Part shown: one piece after another, positions 1-5,192 of the stretch
How positions within the stretch are numbered: position 1 is the stretch's first letter
How the letters are laid out: every line of letters begins with the position of its first letter
Origin: Deltaproteobacteria bacterium
GTDB lineage: Bacteria; Myxococcota; Myxococcia; Myxococcales; 40CM-4-68-19
Reading direction: 5' to 3'
DNA: 5,192 nucleotides
Assembly (NCBI GenBank): GCA_005879505.1
Contig: VBKQ01000064.1
Coordinates: 1-5,192, forward strand
Notes under the pieces: model-generated
Told to the model about the DNA's origin: nothing
What the model saw: only the letters and a program-made list of their open reading frames with translations
Database searches by the model: none
Position numbers and translations under genes: made by a program

Positions 1-744
1 GGGATCGCCGCCGCGCGCCGGATCGAAGAGGCCGAAGCCGCCCACGCGCTCGACGGCCACGATGAGCACGGTGATGCCTATCACCGGAGTCGCCAGCACC
101 TGGATGATCGAGGTTGCGTAGATGGCCCATACGAACAGGGGCAGCCTCATCCAGCTCAGGCCGGGCGCGCGCAGGGTGTGCACGGTGACGATGAAGTTGA
201 GGCCCGTGAGGATGGAGGAGAAGCCGAGGATGAACACCCCGATCAGCACCGGAAAGACCTGCGTCGGTGTGGTGCTGGAATACGGGGTGTAGAAGGTCCA
301 CCCCGTATCGGCGCCACCGAGGATCATGGCCAGGATCGCCAGGGCCGCGCCTGCCAGGTACAGGTAGTACGAGAAGAGGTTGAGTCGCGGAAAGGCGACG
401 TCGCGCGCGCCGAGCATCAGCGGCAGCACGAAGTTGCCGAAGGCGGAGGGGATGGAGGGGATGAGGAAGAGGAAGATCATCACCACGCCGTGCAGCGTGA
501 ACAGGCGGTTGTAGCCGAGAGCGTCGATGAAGAAGGGACCCGGCTGCAGCAGCTTGAGGCGGATGAGCAGGGCGAAGAGCCCTCCGAGGAAGAAGAAGAG
601 GATCACCGAGACCAGGAACATCACCCCGACGCGCTTGTGGTCGCGGGTATTGAGCCACGACATGACCGTGGTGCCGTCTTGCAGATAGGTCGGCGCGGCC
701 GGCGCGCCGGCCAGGGCGTGGCTATCGTCCTCGGATAGGCGCAT
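1..744 (-). CDS. coxA: Cytochrome c oxidase subunit I (heme-copper oxygen reductase, type A), 3' part outside window
   Basis: Subunit I holds heme a and the heme a3-CuB site that reduces oxygen and pumps protons. The first 248 codons are present, with about five transmembrane helices. H85 (in RLFTLHGVVMIFLFLIP) is the first axial ligand of heme a. FGNFVLPLMLGARDVAFPRLN (102-122) includes N104, D115 and N122. Their spacing from H85 equals that of N113, D124, N131 and H94 in the Paracoccus enzyme, so the entrance of the D proton pathway is intact, as in type A oxidases. GGADTGWTFYTPYSS (143-157) is the usual loop after helix III. The frame leaves the window just before the expected HPxVY motif with the first CuB ligand, so the A1/A2 subtype and the catalytic histidines cannot be checked. 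The start at 744 has GGAAGGA seven bases upstream and overlaps coxB by 23 bases. An internal ATG at 663 has no comparable site upstream. Confidence 0.95.
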   Translation of the reverse strand, partial: MRLSEDDSHALAGAPAAPTYLQDGTTVMSWLNTRDHKRVGVMFLVSVILFFFLGGLFALLIRLKLLQPGPFFIDALGYNRLFTLHGVVMIFLFLIPSIPSAFGNFVLPLMLGARDVAFPRLNLFSYYLYLAGAALAILAMILGGADTGWTFYTPYSSTTPTQVFPVLIGVFILGFSSILTGLNFIVTVHTLRAPGLSWMRLPLFVWAIYATSIIQVLATPVIGITVLIVAVERVGGFGLFDPARGGDP

Positions 745-1774
745 AGGCGGGTCCTTCCGACGGTCCGATGCGGACCGCGTCGCTCTGCAGCGACTTGATG
801 TACTCGACGAGCGCGGCGACCTCGGGTCCCGCCAGCTTGCCCTGGAAGCTGGGCATCACCGGCTGGAAACCTTCGACGACCTTGAGCGCGGGGTCCATCA
901 TCGACTCGGTGAGATAAGCCTCGTCCGCCTCGACAGTGCTTCCGTCCTTCAGCTTCTCGCGGCGGTGGTACAGGTCCAGCCAGGTGGGCCCGATGTGCCG
1001 CGTGCCGTCGGTGGTATGGCACTTCAGGCAGCCCTGCTCGGCCGCGATGCGCCGGCCCTGATCGACCATGTTCCCGAGCGGCGGGGCGAAATCGAGCGCG
1101 GTCGGCTGGCCGTCCTGGGTCGCGACCACGCCGCGGTGCTGGAAGGCCAGCCAGTCCTCGTACTCCTGCGGCTTGAGCACGGTCACCTCGCCGCGCATGA
1201 TCGAGTGGCCGGCGCCGCAGTACTCCGCGCAGAGGATCTGATAGCGGCCGGGCGTGGTGGCGTTGAACCAGGTCTGCGTGTACCGGCCGGGCAAAACGTC
1301 CTGCTTGATGCGGAACTCTGGAACGTAGAACGAATGGATGACGTCGCGCGAGGTCATCAGCAGCCGGACGTTGCGCCCCGCGGGAACGCGCAGGACGTTG
1401 ATCGCGTTCGGCCCGTCCGGGTAGGCGAACTGCCACATCCATTTCTTCCCCGCCACGTACACGTCCATCGAATCGCTGGGCGGCGTCTGCTGCCGGACGA
1501 ACTCGCGGAAGCCGAGGAAGAACCAGAGGAGGAAGAAGAAGAGCGGAGTGCCGACGAAGAGCGCCTCCATCCACAGCTTCGGCTCGATGTGCGGAGTGGT
1601 CTGCGTCTCCGAGCGGCGGCGGAAGCGCACGAAGAAGAAGATGGCCGTCAGGCCCACCGCCGTGGACATGATGAAGGTGGTGATGATGACGAAGTAGTGC
1701 AGCCGGTCGACGTCGCGCGCGAACGTGGACGCCTGATCGGGCAGGAAGAGCAGCCGGCGCAGGACCTCGTTCAT
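722..1774 (-). CDS. coxB: Cytochrome c oxidase subunit II with fused C-terminal cytochrome c domain (caa3 type)
   Basis: Subunit II receives electrons and passes them through the binuclear CuA centre to heme a in subunit I. The 350 residues begin with LPDQASTFARDVDRLHYFV, then two transmembrane helices at about 28-49 and 67-88. The periplasmic cupredoxin domain follows, with the aromatic segment KKWMWQFAYPDG at 110-121. All CuA ligands are visible: H147 (in RDVIHSFYVP), C182, E184 and C186 (in LCAEYCGAGH), H190 and M193. The C-terminal domain carries a heme c site, C249-L-K-C252-H253. M307, in QPVMPSF, is the probable distal ligand, followed by the usual last helix VAALVEYIKSLQS. This fused heme marks a caa3 oxidase, which can take electrons directly from ACIII. 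The start at 1774 is chosen for the ATGA overlap with sco and the family-like N terminus. A start 19 codons upstream (1831) would overlap sco by 61 bases and adds no recognisable sequence. The stop is TAG, unlike the TGA of the preceding genes. Confidence 0.96.
   Translation of the reverse strand: MNEVLRRLLFLPDQASTFARDVDRLHYFVIITTFIMSTAVGLTAIFFFVRFRRRSETQTTPHIEPKLWMEALFVGTPLFFFLLWFFLGFREFVRQQTPPSDSMDVYVAGKKWMWQFAYPDGPNAINVLRVPAGRNVRLLMTSRDVIHSFYVPEFRIKQDVLPGRYTQTWFNATTPGRYQILCAEYCGAGHSIMRGEVTVLKPQEYEDWLAFQHRGVVATQDGQPTALDFAPPLGNMVDQGRRIAAEQGCLKCHTTDGTRHIGPTWLDLYHRREKLKDGSTVEADEAYLTESMMDPALKVVEGFQPVMPSFQGKLAGPEVAALVEYIKSLQSDAVRIGPSEGPAYAPIRGR
752..758 (-). promoter_or_regulatory. Ribosome binding site of coxA
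   Basis: Minus-strand GGAAGGA lies inside the end of coxB, seven bases before the ATG at 744. It is a strong Shine-Dalgarno match and decides for 744 over the internal ATG at 663. Unlike most junctions here, this start does not touch the upstream stop, and it has its own good site. Confidence 0.75.
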
Positions 1775-2568
1775 GCCGGCCTGCCTTTGGAGGGGGTGCG
1801 CGAGCGCGTTTGCCGGTGGATCTCGCGCCACCAGAGCGCGCCGAGGAGCGCAGCCAGCGCCACCGCGAAGGCGCCGGATCCGAGGCGCAGCGCCCCCATT
1901 ACGTAGAAGTGGTACTTGCGCGAGGCGGGGTCGTACTTGAAGCAGCGCAGGATCACGCGGTCCAGCGTCGTCCCCACCTTGCCCTGCGAGGCTTCGACGA
2001 CGGCCAGCCGCAGCTCGCGCGGGGAAAACTCCACGCCGTACAGGTAGCGGGAGATCCTGCCGTCCGGGCCCAGGATCATGCTCACCGCGGGGTGCTCGTA
2101 CTGCTCCGACTCCTTGTCGTAGCGGTAGCGAAAACCGATCGAGTCCGCGAGCGCGCGGATCGCCGTGTCACCGCCGGTGAGAAATGGCCAGTGCGCCGGA
2201 TAGGTCTTGCCGGCGTTGCGCAGCGTCTGCAGATATCCGCCCTGGCGCAGACGGGCCTCCGGGATGTGGTCCCTGGGCGAGAAGCTGACGGTGAGGCCGT
2301 AGTAATCCTCGCCGAGCCGCAGTCCGCTCTCGTTGATCGCCTTGATCACGCCCTTCTGGACCAGGCTGCAGAGCATCGGACAGTCGAAGTAGATGAGCGT
2401 GAGCACTACCGGCTTGCCGCGGGCCGTCAGATCGCGCAGCTGGACGCGATTCGACTCGCTGTCCATGAAGGAGGCGTCCGCCACCCGCTCGCCGAGATGC
2501 TCGACCACGTCCACCGGCGCGTCCGGCGCCGTGGCGACCTGCGCGAGGAGCACCAGCGCGGCGATCAT
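1771..2568 (-). CDS. SCO1/SenC-family copper chaperone for CuA assembly, with C-terminal membrane anchor
   Basis: SCO proteins are thioredoxin-fold, membrane-attached periplasmic proteins that bind copper and help load or reduce the CuA site of oxidase subunit II. This 265-residue protein has the thioredoxin-like core with PVVLTLIYFDCPMLC (53-67). C63 and C67 form the CxxxC copper/redox motif. The third copper ligand is probably H159, in YEHPAVSMILGPDGRISRYL. GLTVSFSPRD (91-100) is the expected strand in the fold. A C-terminal extension, ILRCFKYDPASRKYHFYVMG (206-225), leads into a helix at about 230-247 and a basic tail, which would place the tail in the cytoplasm. The N-terminal MIAALVLLAQVATA looks like a short signal peptide, but it lacks the usual lysine or arginine. 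The start at 2568 is supported by AAGGAG eight bases upstream and the ATGA overlap. The gene sits directly before coxB, the substrate it is expected to metallate. Confidence 0.92.
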   Translation of the reverse strand: MIAALVLLAQVATAPDAPVDVVEHLGERVADASFMDSESNRVQLRDLTARGKPVVLTLIYFDCPMLCSLVQKGVIKAINESGLRLGEDYYGLTVSFSPRDHIPEARLRQGGYLQTLRNAGKTYPAHWPFLTGGDTAIRALADSIGFRYRYDKESEQYEHPAVSMILGPDGRISRYLYGVEFSPRELRLAVVEASQGKVGTTLDRVILRCFKYDPASRKYHFYVMGALRLGSGAFAVALAALLGALWWREIHRQTRSRTPSKGRPA

Positions 2569-2963
2569 TTCTTCGGCTCCTTCTGCTCTTGCACCACCAG
2601 GTCCATGGCCCGATCGATCGGCATGTGCACGGTCCCCTGCTTGCGATCGATCCAACCCCAGCTCGACAGGCGCTCGATCTCGTCCTTGCGGTACGCCTGC
2701 GCCGCGCGGGCGACGTCGAAGGGGACCTGGTCGACGATGCCGATCTCCGCCTGGCCCATCTGCGCGGGGATCGGAAGCGGTCCGACGGGTTGCAGGACCT
2801 TCTCGCGCTGGTCCAGGTAGCGGTAGACGACGAACGTCGCGATCGCGAAGATCAGGATGGAAGCGACTCCGGTGCCGATGACGCCGGACCAGCGGATCCC
2901 TTCTTCGGCCTGCGCCGGCGGCGGAGACAGGTGCGCCGTGGAGTGGGAAGGCTCGTGGCTCAT
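2565..2963 (-). CDS. Small one-helix membrane protein of the ACIII/caa3 operon, function unknown
   Basis: This 132-residue protein has no function I can assign. The N terminus is a short polar stretch rich in His, Ser and Pro (MSHEPSHSTAHLSPPPAQ). One clear transmembrane helix follows at about 27-48 (GVIGTGVASILIFAIATFVV) and is followed by YRYLDQREK. The remainder, about 80 residues, is soluble and hydrophilic. Its C-terminal part reads RLSSWGWIDRKQG at 98-110 and TVHMPIDRAMDLVVQEQ at 111-127. I recall similar tails (SYGWVDR ... IPIDRAM) in small proteins encoded beside ACIII genes in other phyla, so it looks like a conserved family. There is no CXXCH and no cysteine at all, so it binds no c-type heme. 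It overlaps actF and sco by ATGA at both ends, and only a weak CAGGT lies upstream, so its translation probably depends on actF. It could be an accessory ACIII subunit, a linker between ACIII and the oxidase, or an assembly factor; this is inference from position. It might correspond to a small ActG/ActH-like subunit, but I cannot show that. Confidence 0.85.
   Translation of the reverse strand: MSHEPSHSTAHLSPPPAQAEEGIRWSGVIGTGVASILIFAIATFVVYRYLDQREKVLQPVGPLPIPAQMGQAEIGIVDQVPFDVARAAQAYRKDEIERLSSWGWIDRKQGTVHMPIDRAMDLVVQEQKEPKK
2577..2582 (-). promoter_or_regulatory. Ribosome binding site of the SCO gene
   Basis: Minus-strand AAGGAG, eight bases before the ATG at 2568. It is one of the two best Shine-Dalgarno matches in the window. 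It supports the short signal-peptide start against an upstream in-frame ATG at 2655, whose extra residues are polar and unlike a SCO N terminus. Confidence 0.75.
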
Positions 2964-4171
2964 GGCTGCACGTACCTGAGTGAGTCCTGCAGGAACGGAT
3001 CGCCGACGGGCACCGGGCGGGCGGCGCGGAAGAGGAGCAGCCCGGCGGCGACCGCGAGGCCGCCCACGCCGACGAACGCCGTCAGATGCGTCCAGTGGAG
3101 CCCGAGGCGCGATCCATCCGCCGCGGGCATCACCACCCAGTACAGATCGATGTAGTGGATGACCAGCATCCAGGCAGCGATCCCGCCGAGCGCGGGCGCG
3201 CTGCGCTTCAGGTCTCGTGAGAGCAGGAGGAAGAACGGGACCACGAAGTGGCCGACGAGGATGAGGATCGCTACCGGCCGCCAGACGCCGCGGCTGCGGA
3301 CCACGATCCACTGCAGCTCTTCGGGGAGGTTCCCGGCCCAGATCAGCATGTACTGCGAGAACGCCATGTAGGCCCAGAAGACCGTGAAGGCGAAGAGCAG
3401 CTTGCCGGCGTTGTGCTGCTGGTCGGCGGAGATCACGGCTCCGAGCGGCGATCCGCTGGACCGCACCCCGGTGATGACCAGGCAGAGCAGCGCCACGGAG
3501 CCGACGAAGGAGCCGATGTAGATGTAGAGGCCGAAGATCGTCGAGTACCAGGTGGGCTGCAGCGACATCAGCCAGTCGAAGGCGCCGAAGGTGAAGGTGA
3601 TCGCGAAGATGAGCAGCCCAGGGGGCGACCACCAACGGGCGCGAACGGTGAACGCCGGATCCGCGGTTTCGTCCTGCCGCAACGACCAGGCGCGCAGCAG
3701 CCAGCCGTAGGCCGTCCACACGGCGAAATAGAGCACTGCGCGCAAGGTGAAGAAGCCCAGGTTCAGATAGGGCCGCTTGTGCTGGAGCAGCTCGTGCATC
3801 TCCTTGGGGAGGGGCTCGTGCGGCGAGACCCAGAACCAGACGTGCCGTGCACCGAGGAGCAGGGGGATGAAGAGCACGGCGAACAGCGGGACGGTGGCTC
3901 CGAACGTCTCGCTGTAGCGGCGGATGCTCACGTTCCAGCGCGCGCCTGCCGCGTGATGCCCCATCACCATCGTGATCGCCCCGATGGCGAGCCCCAGCCA
4001 GTAGACCCAGGCGATCAGATAGGCGAGCAACGCGCGCTGCGGAGAGAAGATCGCGCCGATCAGTGTGAGCACGAGACCTGCCGCTCCGGCGGCGGCAGCG
4101 CCGATCATCTCTTTGCGGCCGCCCGTGTACGGCGGCAGATTCGTATCCGGAAGTGGACGCGGCGGCTTCAT
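2960..4171 (-). CDS. actF: ActF, polytopic membrane subunit of alternative complex III (NrfD-like)
   Basis: A 403-residue integral membrane protein with about ten hydrophobic helices, a paralogue of ActC within the NrfD/PsrC-like group. In ACIII these subunits form the membrane core. ActC is the usual quinol-oxidising partner of the iron-sulfur subunit ActB, and ActF sits beside it with a less settled role, possibly in quinone binding or proton movement. Visible family features are RRYSETFGATVPLFAVLF at 84-101, GHHAAGARWN at 71-80, the strongly conserved TFGAFDWLMSLQPTWYST at 194-211, FSQYMLIWAGNLPEE at 271-285, GHFVVPFFLLLSRDLK at 307-322 and HYIDLYWVVMP at 339-349. The C terminus ends in GDPFLQDSLRYVQP, a form of the usual DP-x-L-x-(E/D)-SL tail. 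Length is in the normal range for ActF. The start at 4171 has the ATGA overlap with actE and a GGAGG seven bases upstream. Longer upstream readings in this frame fall inside actE and are arginine-rich shadow sequence. Confidence 0.92.
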   Translation of the reverse strand: MKPPRPLPDTNLPPYTGGRKEMIGAAAAGAAGLVLTLIGAIFSPQRALLAYLIAWVYWLGLAIGAITMVMGHHAAGARWNVSIRRYSETFGATVPLFAVLFIPLLLGARHVWFWVSPHEPLPKEMHELLQHKRPYLNLGFFTLRAVLYFAVWTAYGWLLRAWSLRQDETADPAFTVRARWWSPPGLLIFAITFTFGAFDWLMSLQPTWYSTIFGLYIYIGSFVGSVALLCLVITGVRSSGSPLGAVISADQQHNAGKLLFAFTVFWAYMAFSQYMLIWAGNLPEELQWIVVRSRGVWRPVAILILVGHFVVPFFLLLSRDLKRSAPALGGIAAWMLVIHYIDLYWVVMPAADGSRLGLHWTHLTAFVGVGGLAVAAGLLLFRAARPVPVGDPFLQDSLRYVQP

Positions 4172-4746
4172 TGACCGGCCTCCGCGCGCAGCTTCTGTTG
4201 GATGTCGGCCGGCGCTTCCGCCAGCTTCGCCGCCTGGCTGCGACGCAGCGCCTGCAGATATGCGACCACAGCCCAGCGGTCGTGCGGCGTGAGCTGGGGA
4301 GCATAGGACGCCATCAGGCCGTATCCCTCGCTCACCACCTGGAATACATGGCCGGGGCCCGGATTGCGCAGCTTGTGCAGGTTCGGCGGGGGTCGCAGCG
4401 ACATCTGGGTGGCCACCAGCGATACTCCGTCGCCGACCAGCCCGTGACAGACGGCGCAGTGAATCTCGAACTTCGTCCGGCCGAGCAGCATCAGCTCGCG
4501 CGTGATCGGGATGGGGACGGCCTTGACGATCTCTCCGCTGCGGTCGCGGCCGGTGGTGATCTCCGGCCTCGAGGTCTGTCTTTCGCGGGGCACCGTTCCT
4601 TCCGGCGGTTGCCGCATCGCGCGGCCGTCCTCGTATTGAGGGTTGGCGGCGAACGGCTTGAACTTCGGCTGCCGCTCCATCGGATCGACGATGGTGGTGT
4701 CGCCGCACGCCGCGCAGAGGGCGGCGAGGAGGAGCAGCTTCCTCAT
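4168..4746 (-). CDS. actE: ActE, mono-heme cytochrome c subunit of alternative complex III, probable lipoprotein
   Basis: A 192-residue periplasmic cytochrome c that carries electrons within or out of ACIII towards the oxidase. The N terminus MRKLLLLAALCAACGD looks like a lipoprotein signal. C14, preceded by CAA and followed by GD, is the more likely lipidated cysteine; C11 is the alternative. Family-typical segments follow: MERQPKFKPF at 23-32 and DGRAMRQPPEGTVPR at 40-54. The single heme c site is C97-A-V-C100-H101, with H101 as proximal ligand. M145, in GYGLMASYAP, is the probable distal ligand; relatives more often read MPSY here. The motif DRWAVVAYLQALRRSQ (156-171) is the usual last helix of the domain. 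The start at 4746 is chosen because it gives the ATGA overlap with actD, a Shine-Dalgarno-like GGTGGAG five bases upstream, and the lipoprotein signal. A longer in-frame reading exists but lies in the shadow of actD and has no family features. Confidence 0.92.
   Translation of the reverse strand: MRKLLLLAALCAACGDTTIVDPMERQPKFKPFAANPQYEDGRAMRQPPEGTVPRERQTSRPEITTGRDRSGEIVKAVPIPITRELMLLGRTKFEIHCAVCHGLVGDGVSLVATQMSLRPPPNLHKLRNPGPGHVFQVVSEGYGLMASYAPQLTPHDRWAVVAYLQALRRSQAAKLAEAPADIQQKLRAEAGQ
4179..4183 (-). promoter_or_regulatory. Ribosome binding site of actF
   Basis: Minus-strand GGAGG, seven bases before the ATG at 4171 and inside the end of actE. It fixes the actF start within a frame that stays open much further upstream. 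Confidence 0.7.
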
Positions 4747-5192
4747 ACGCTCTCCACCACGCTGTGCACCTTGTGCGCCCCCACCTCGCGGAATTTCTTC
4801 TCCAGCTCGGGGACGGCGTCCTCGTCGCTGGTCTCCGCGCTGATCCAGTAGGCGTCGAGAGAGGCGGTGCGGAAGCGTTCCGACTCGAAGAGCGGATGGT
4901 ACGTGCGCGGCAGCGCGAAGAACCCGAAGATGGAACCAAAGAAGATGGAGAGCACCGCGATGAGCACGCCCGATTCGAAGGTGATCGGGATGTTCGTCCA
5001 GAACCCGTGCGGCGGGCGGCTCCCCACGTTGATCGGGTACGCCTTGCTGTTCAGGTACCACTGCAGCGTGTACCCACCGAGAGCGCCCAGCACCCCTCCG
5101 GTGAGCGCCACGATCGGGACCTTGCTGCGGGGCAGCGCGAGCGCATCGTCCATGCCGTGCAGCGGGTATGGCGAGTACGCGTCGAGTCCGCC
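4743..5192 (-). CDS. actD: ActD, alternative complex III membrane subunit (DUF3341 family), 5' end outside window
   Basis: ActD is a small integral membrane subunit of the quinol:electron-acceptor oxidoreductase ACIII. The reading frame stays open to the window edge. The 13 codons upstream of the first ATG (at 5153) read GGLDAYSPYPLHG, running into MDDAL. This matches the conserved ActD N-terminal segment of the type DA-x-P-x-P-x-HG-(M/L)-D, so that ATG is internal and the true start lies beyond 5192. The visible 149 residues hold two hydrophobic helices, about residues 25-47 (VPIVALTGGVLGALGGYTL) and 69-94 (SGVLIAVLSIFFGSIFGFF). The HPLFES motif follows, then a soluble C-terminal domain that resembles the family's small ferredoxin-like fold (LDAYWISAE, ending in REVGAHKVHSV). 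The stop TGA overlaps the actE start as ATGA, so the two are probably translationally coupled. The family call is from memory of ActD motifs. The biochemical role of ActD itself is structural or poorly defined. Confidence 0.9.
   Translation of the reverse strand, partial: GGLDAYSPYPLHGMDDALALPRSKVPIVALTGGVLGALGGYTLQWYLNSKAYPINVGSRPPHGFWTNIPITFESGVLIAVLSIFFGSIFGFFALPRTYHPLFESERFRTASLDAYWISAETSDEDAVPELEKKFREVGAHKVHSVVESV
4752..4758 (-). promoter_or_regulatory. Ribosome binding site of actE
   Basis: The minus-strand sequence GGTGGAG lies inside the end of actD, five bases before the ATG at 4746. It supports this start over longer in-frame readings. Assigned by similarity to the Shine-Dalgarno core only. 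Confidence 0.6.

Noticed and set aside
586..600. Purine-rich GAGGAAGAAGAAGAG tract, considered as a repeat or regulatory site (a similar tract lies near 1526-1540)
   Set aside because: Both tracts are the reverse complement of Phe/Leu codon runs in membrane helices of CoxA and CoxB, so the coding sequence explains them.
178..738. Long plus-strand open frame rich in Glu, Asp and His opposite coxA
   Set aside because: It is the antisense of coxA. The acidic runs come from Phe and Leu codons of membrane helices read backwards (TTC to GAA, CTC to GAG). It has no recognisable domain.
722..744. Possible frameshift linking coxB and coxA into one protein
   Set aside because: Both proteins are complete at this junction. 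coxB ends after its cytochrome c domain, and coxA has its own ATG and a strong ribosome binding site, so this is an ordinary gene overlap.
621..1574. Same-strand 317-codon open frame within coxB, Arg/Ala/Pro-rich
   Set aside because: A shifted frame of coxB, absent of stops because of high GC in third positions. Its composition is unlike the neighbouring real proteins.
965..1906. 313-codon plus-strand open frame opposite coxB and the end of sco
   Set aside because: The opposite strand encodes CoxB with every CuA and heme c ligand intact. This frame is a GC-driven shadow with acidic low-complexity runs opposite the membrane helices.
1810..2820. 336-codon plus-strand open frame opposite sco and the small protein
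   Set aside because: It spans the boundary of two well-supported minus-strand genes, shows no family motif and has shadow-like composition.
3248..4174. 308-codon plus-strand open frame opposite actF
   Set aside because: Antisense of a clear polytopic membrane protein. The Glu/Asp/Gly/Arg-rich content is what reversed helix codons give.
2964..4304. Long in-frame extension upstream of the small membrane protein
   Set aside because: The extension is an arginine-rich shifted frame of actF. The ATG at 2963 overlaps the actF stop like the other junctions and gives a sensible membrane protein.
4153..4851. 232-codon plus-strand open frame opposite actE and the end of actD
   Set aside because: The minus strand there encodes a cytochrome c with a CXXCH motif and a signal peptide. 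This frame has no domain and crosses a gene junction.

Overview
The window is one gapless block of genes, all read on the minus strand (right to left). It is the distal part of an alternative complex III (ACIII) and caa3-type cytochrome c oxidase operon. In transcription order it holds actD (5' end cut by the window edge), actE, actF, a small one-helix membrane protein of unknown function, a SCO/SenC copper chaperone, coxB (subunit II with a fused cytochrome c domain) and coxA (subunit I, 3' half cut by the window edge). actA, actB and actC are expected beyond position 5192. The rest of coxA, and probably coxC and other oxidase genes, are expected before position 1.

Organism: the DNA is strongly GC-rich, with G or C in most third codon positions. 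The arrangement act genes, small protein, SCO, coxB, coxA is one I associate with aerobic Myxococcota (former Deltaproteobacteria), and related layouts occur in Acidobacteria, Planctomycetes and similar phyla. A myxobacterium-like bacterium is my best guess, but the sequence alone does not settle the phylum.

Layout: 5192-4743 ActD; 4746-4168 ActE, a mono-heme cytochrome c and probable lipoprotein; 4171-2960 ActF, a polytopic NrfD-like membrane subunit; 2963-2565 the small protein; 2568-1771 SCO; 1774-722 CoxB; 744-1 CoxA. The first five junctions are all four-base ATGA stop/start overlaps. The sixth, coxB/coxA, is a 23-base overlap. No intergenic space exists, so there is no room for a separate promoter or terminator between genes, and none was seen. 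No tRNA, rRNA, mobile element or CRISPR array was seen.

How the genes work together: ACIII oxidises membrane quinol and passes electrons through its c-type hemes. ActE carries one of these. Electrons then go to the heme c domain at the C terminus of CoxB, to the CuA centre of CoxB, and to heme a and the heme a3-CuB site in CoxA, where oxygen is reduced. SCO helps build the CuA site. Co-transcription of all these parts suits a quinol:oxygen supercomplex.

This is a known type of respiratory locus, not a new system. The least understood component is the 132-residue protein between actF and sco.
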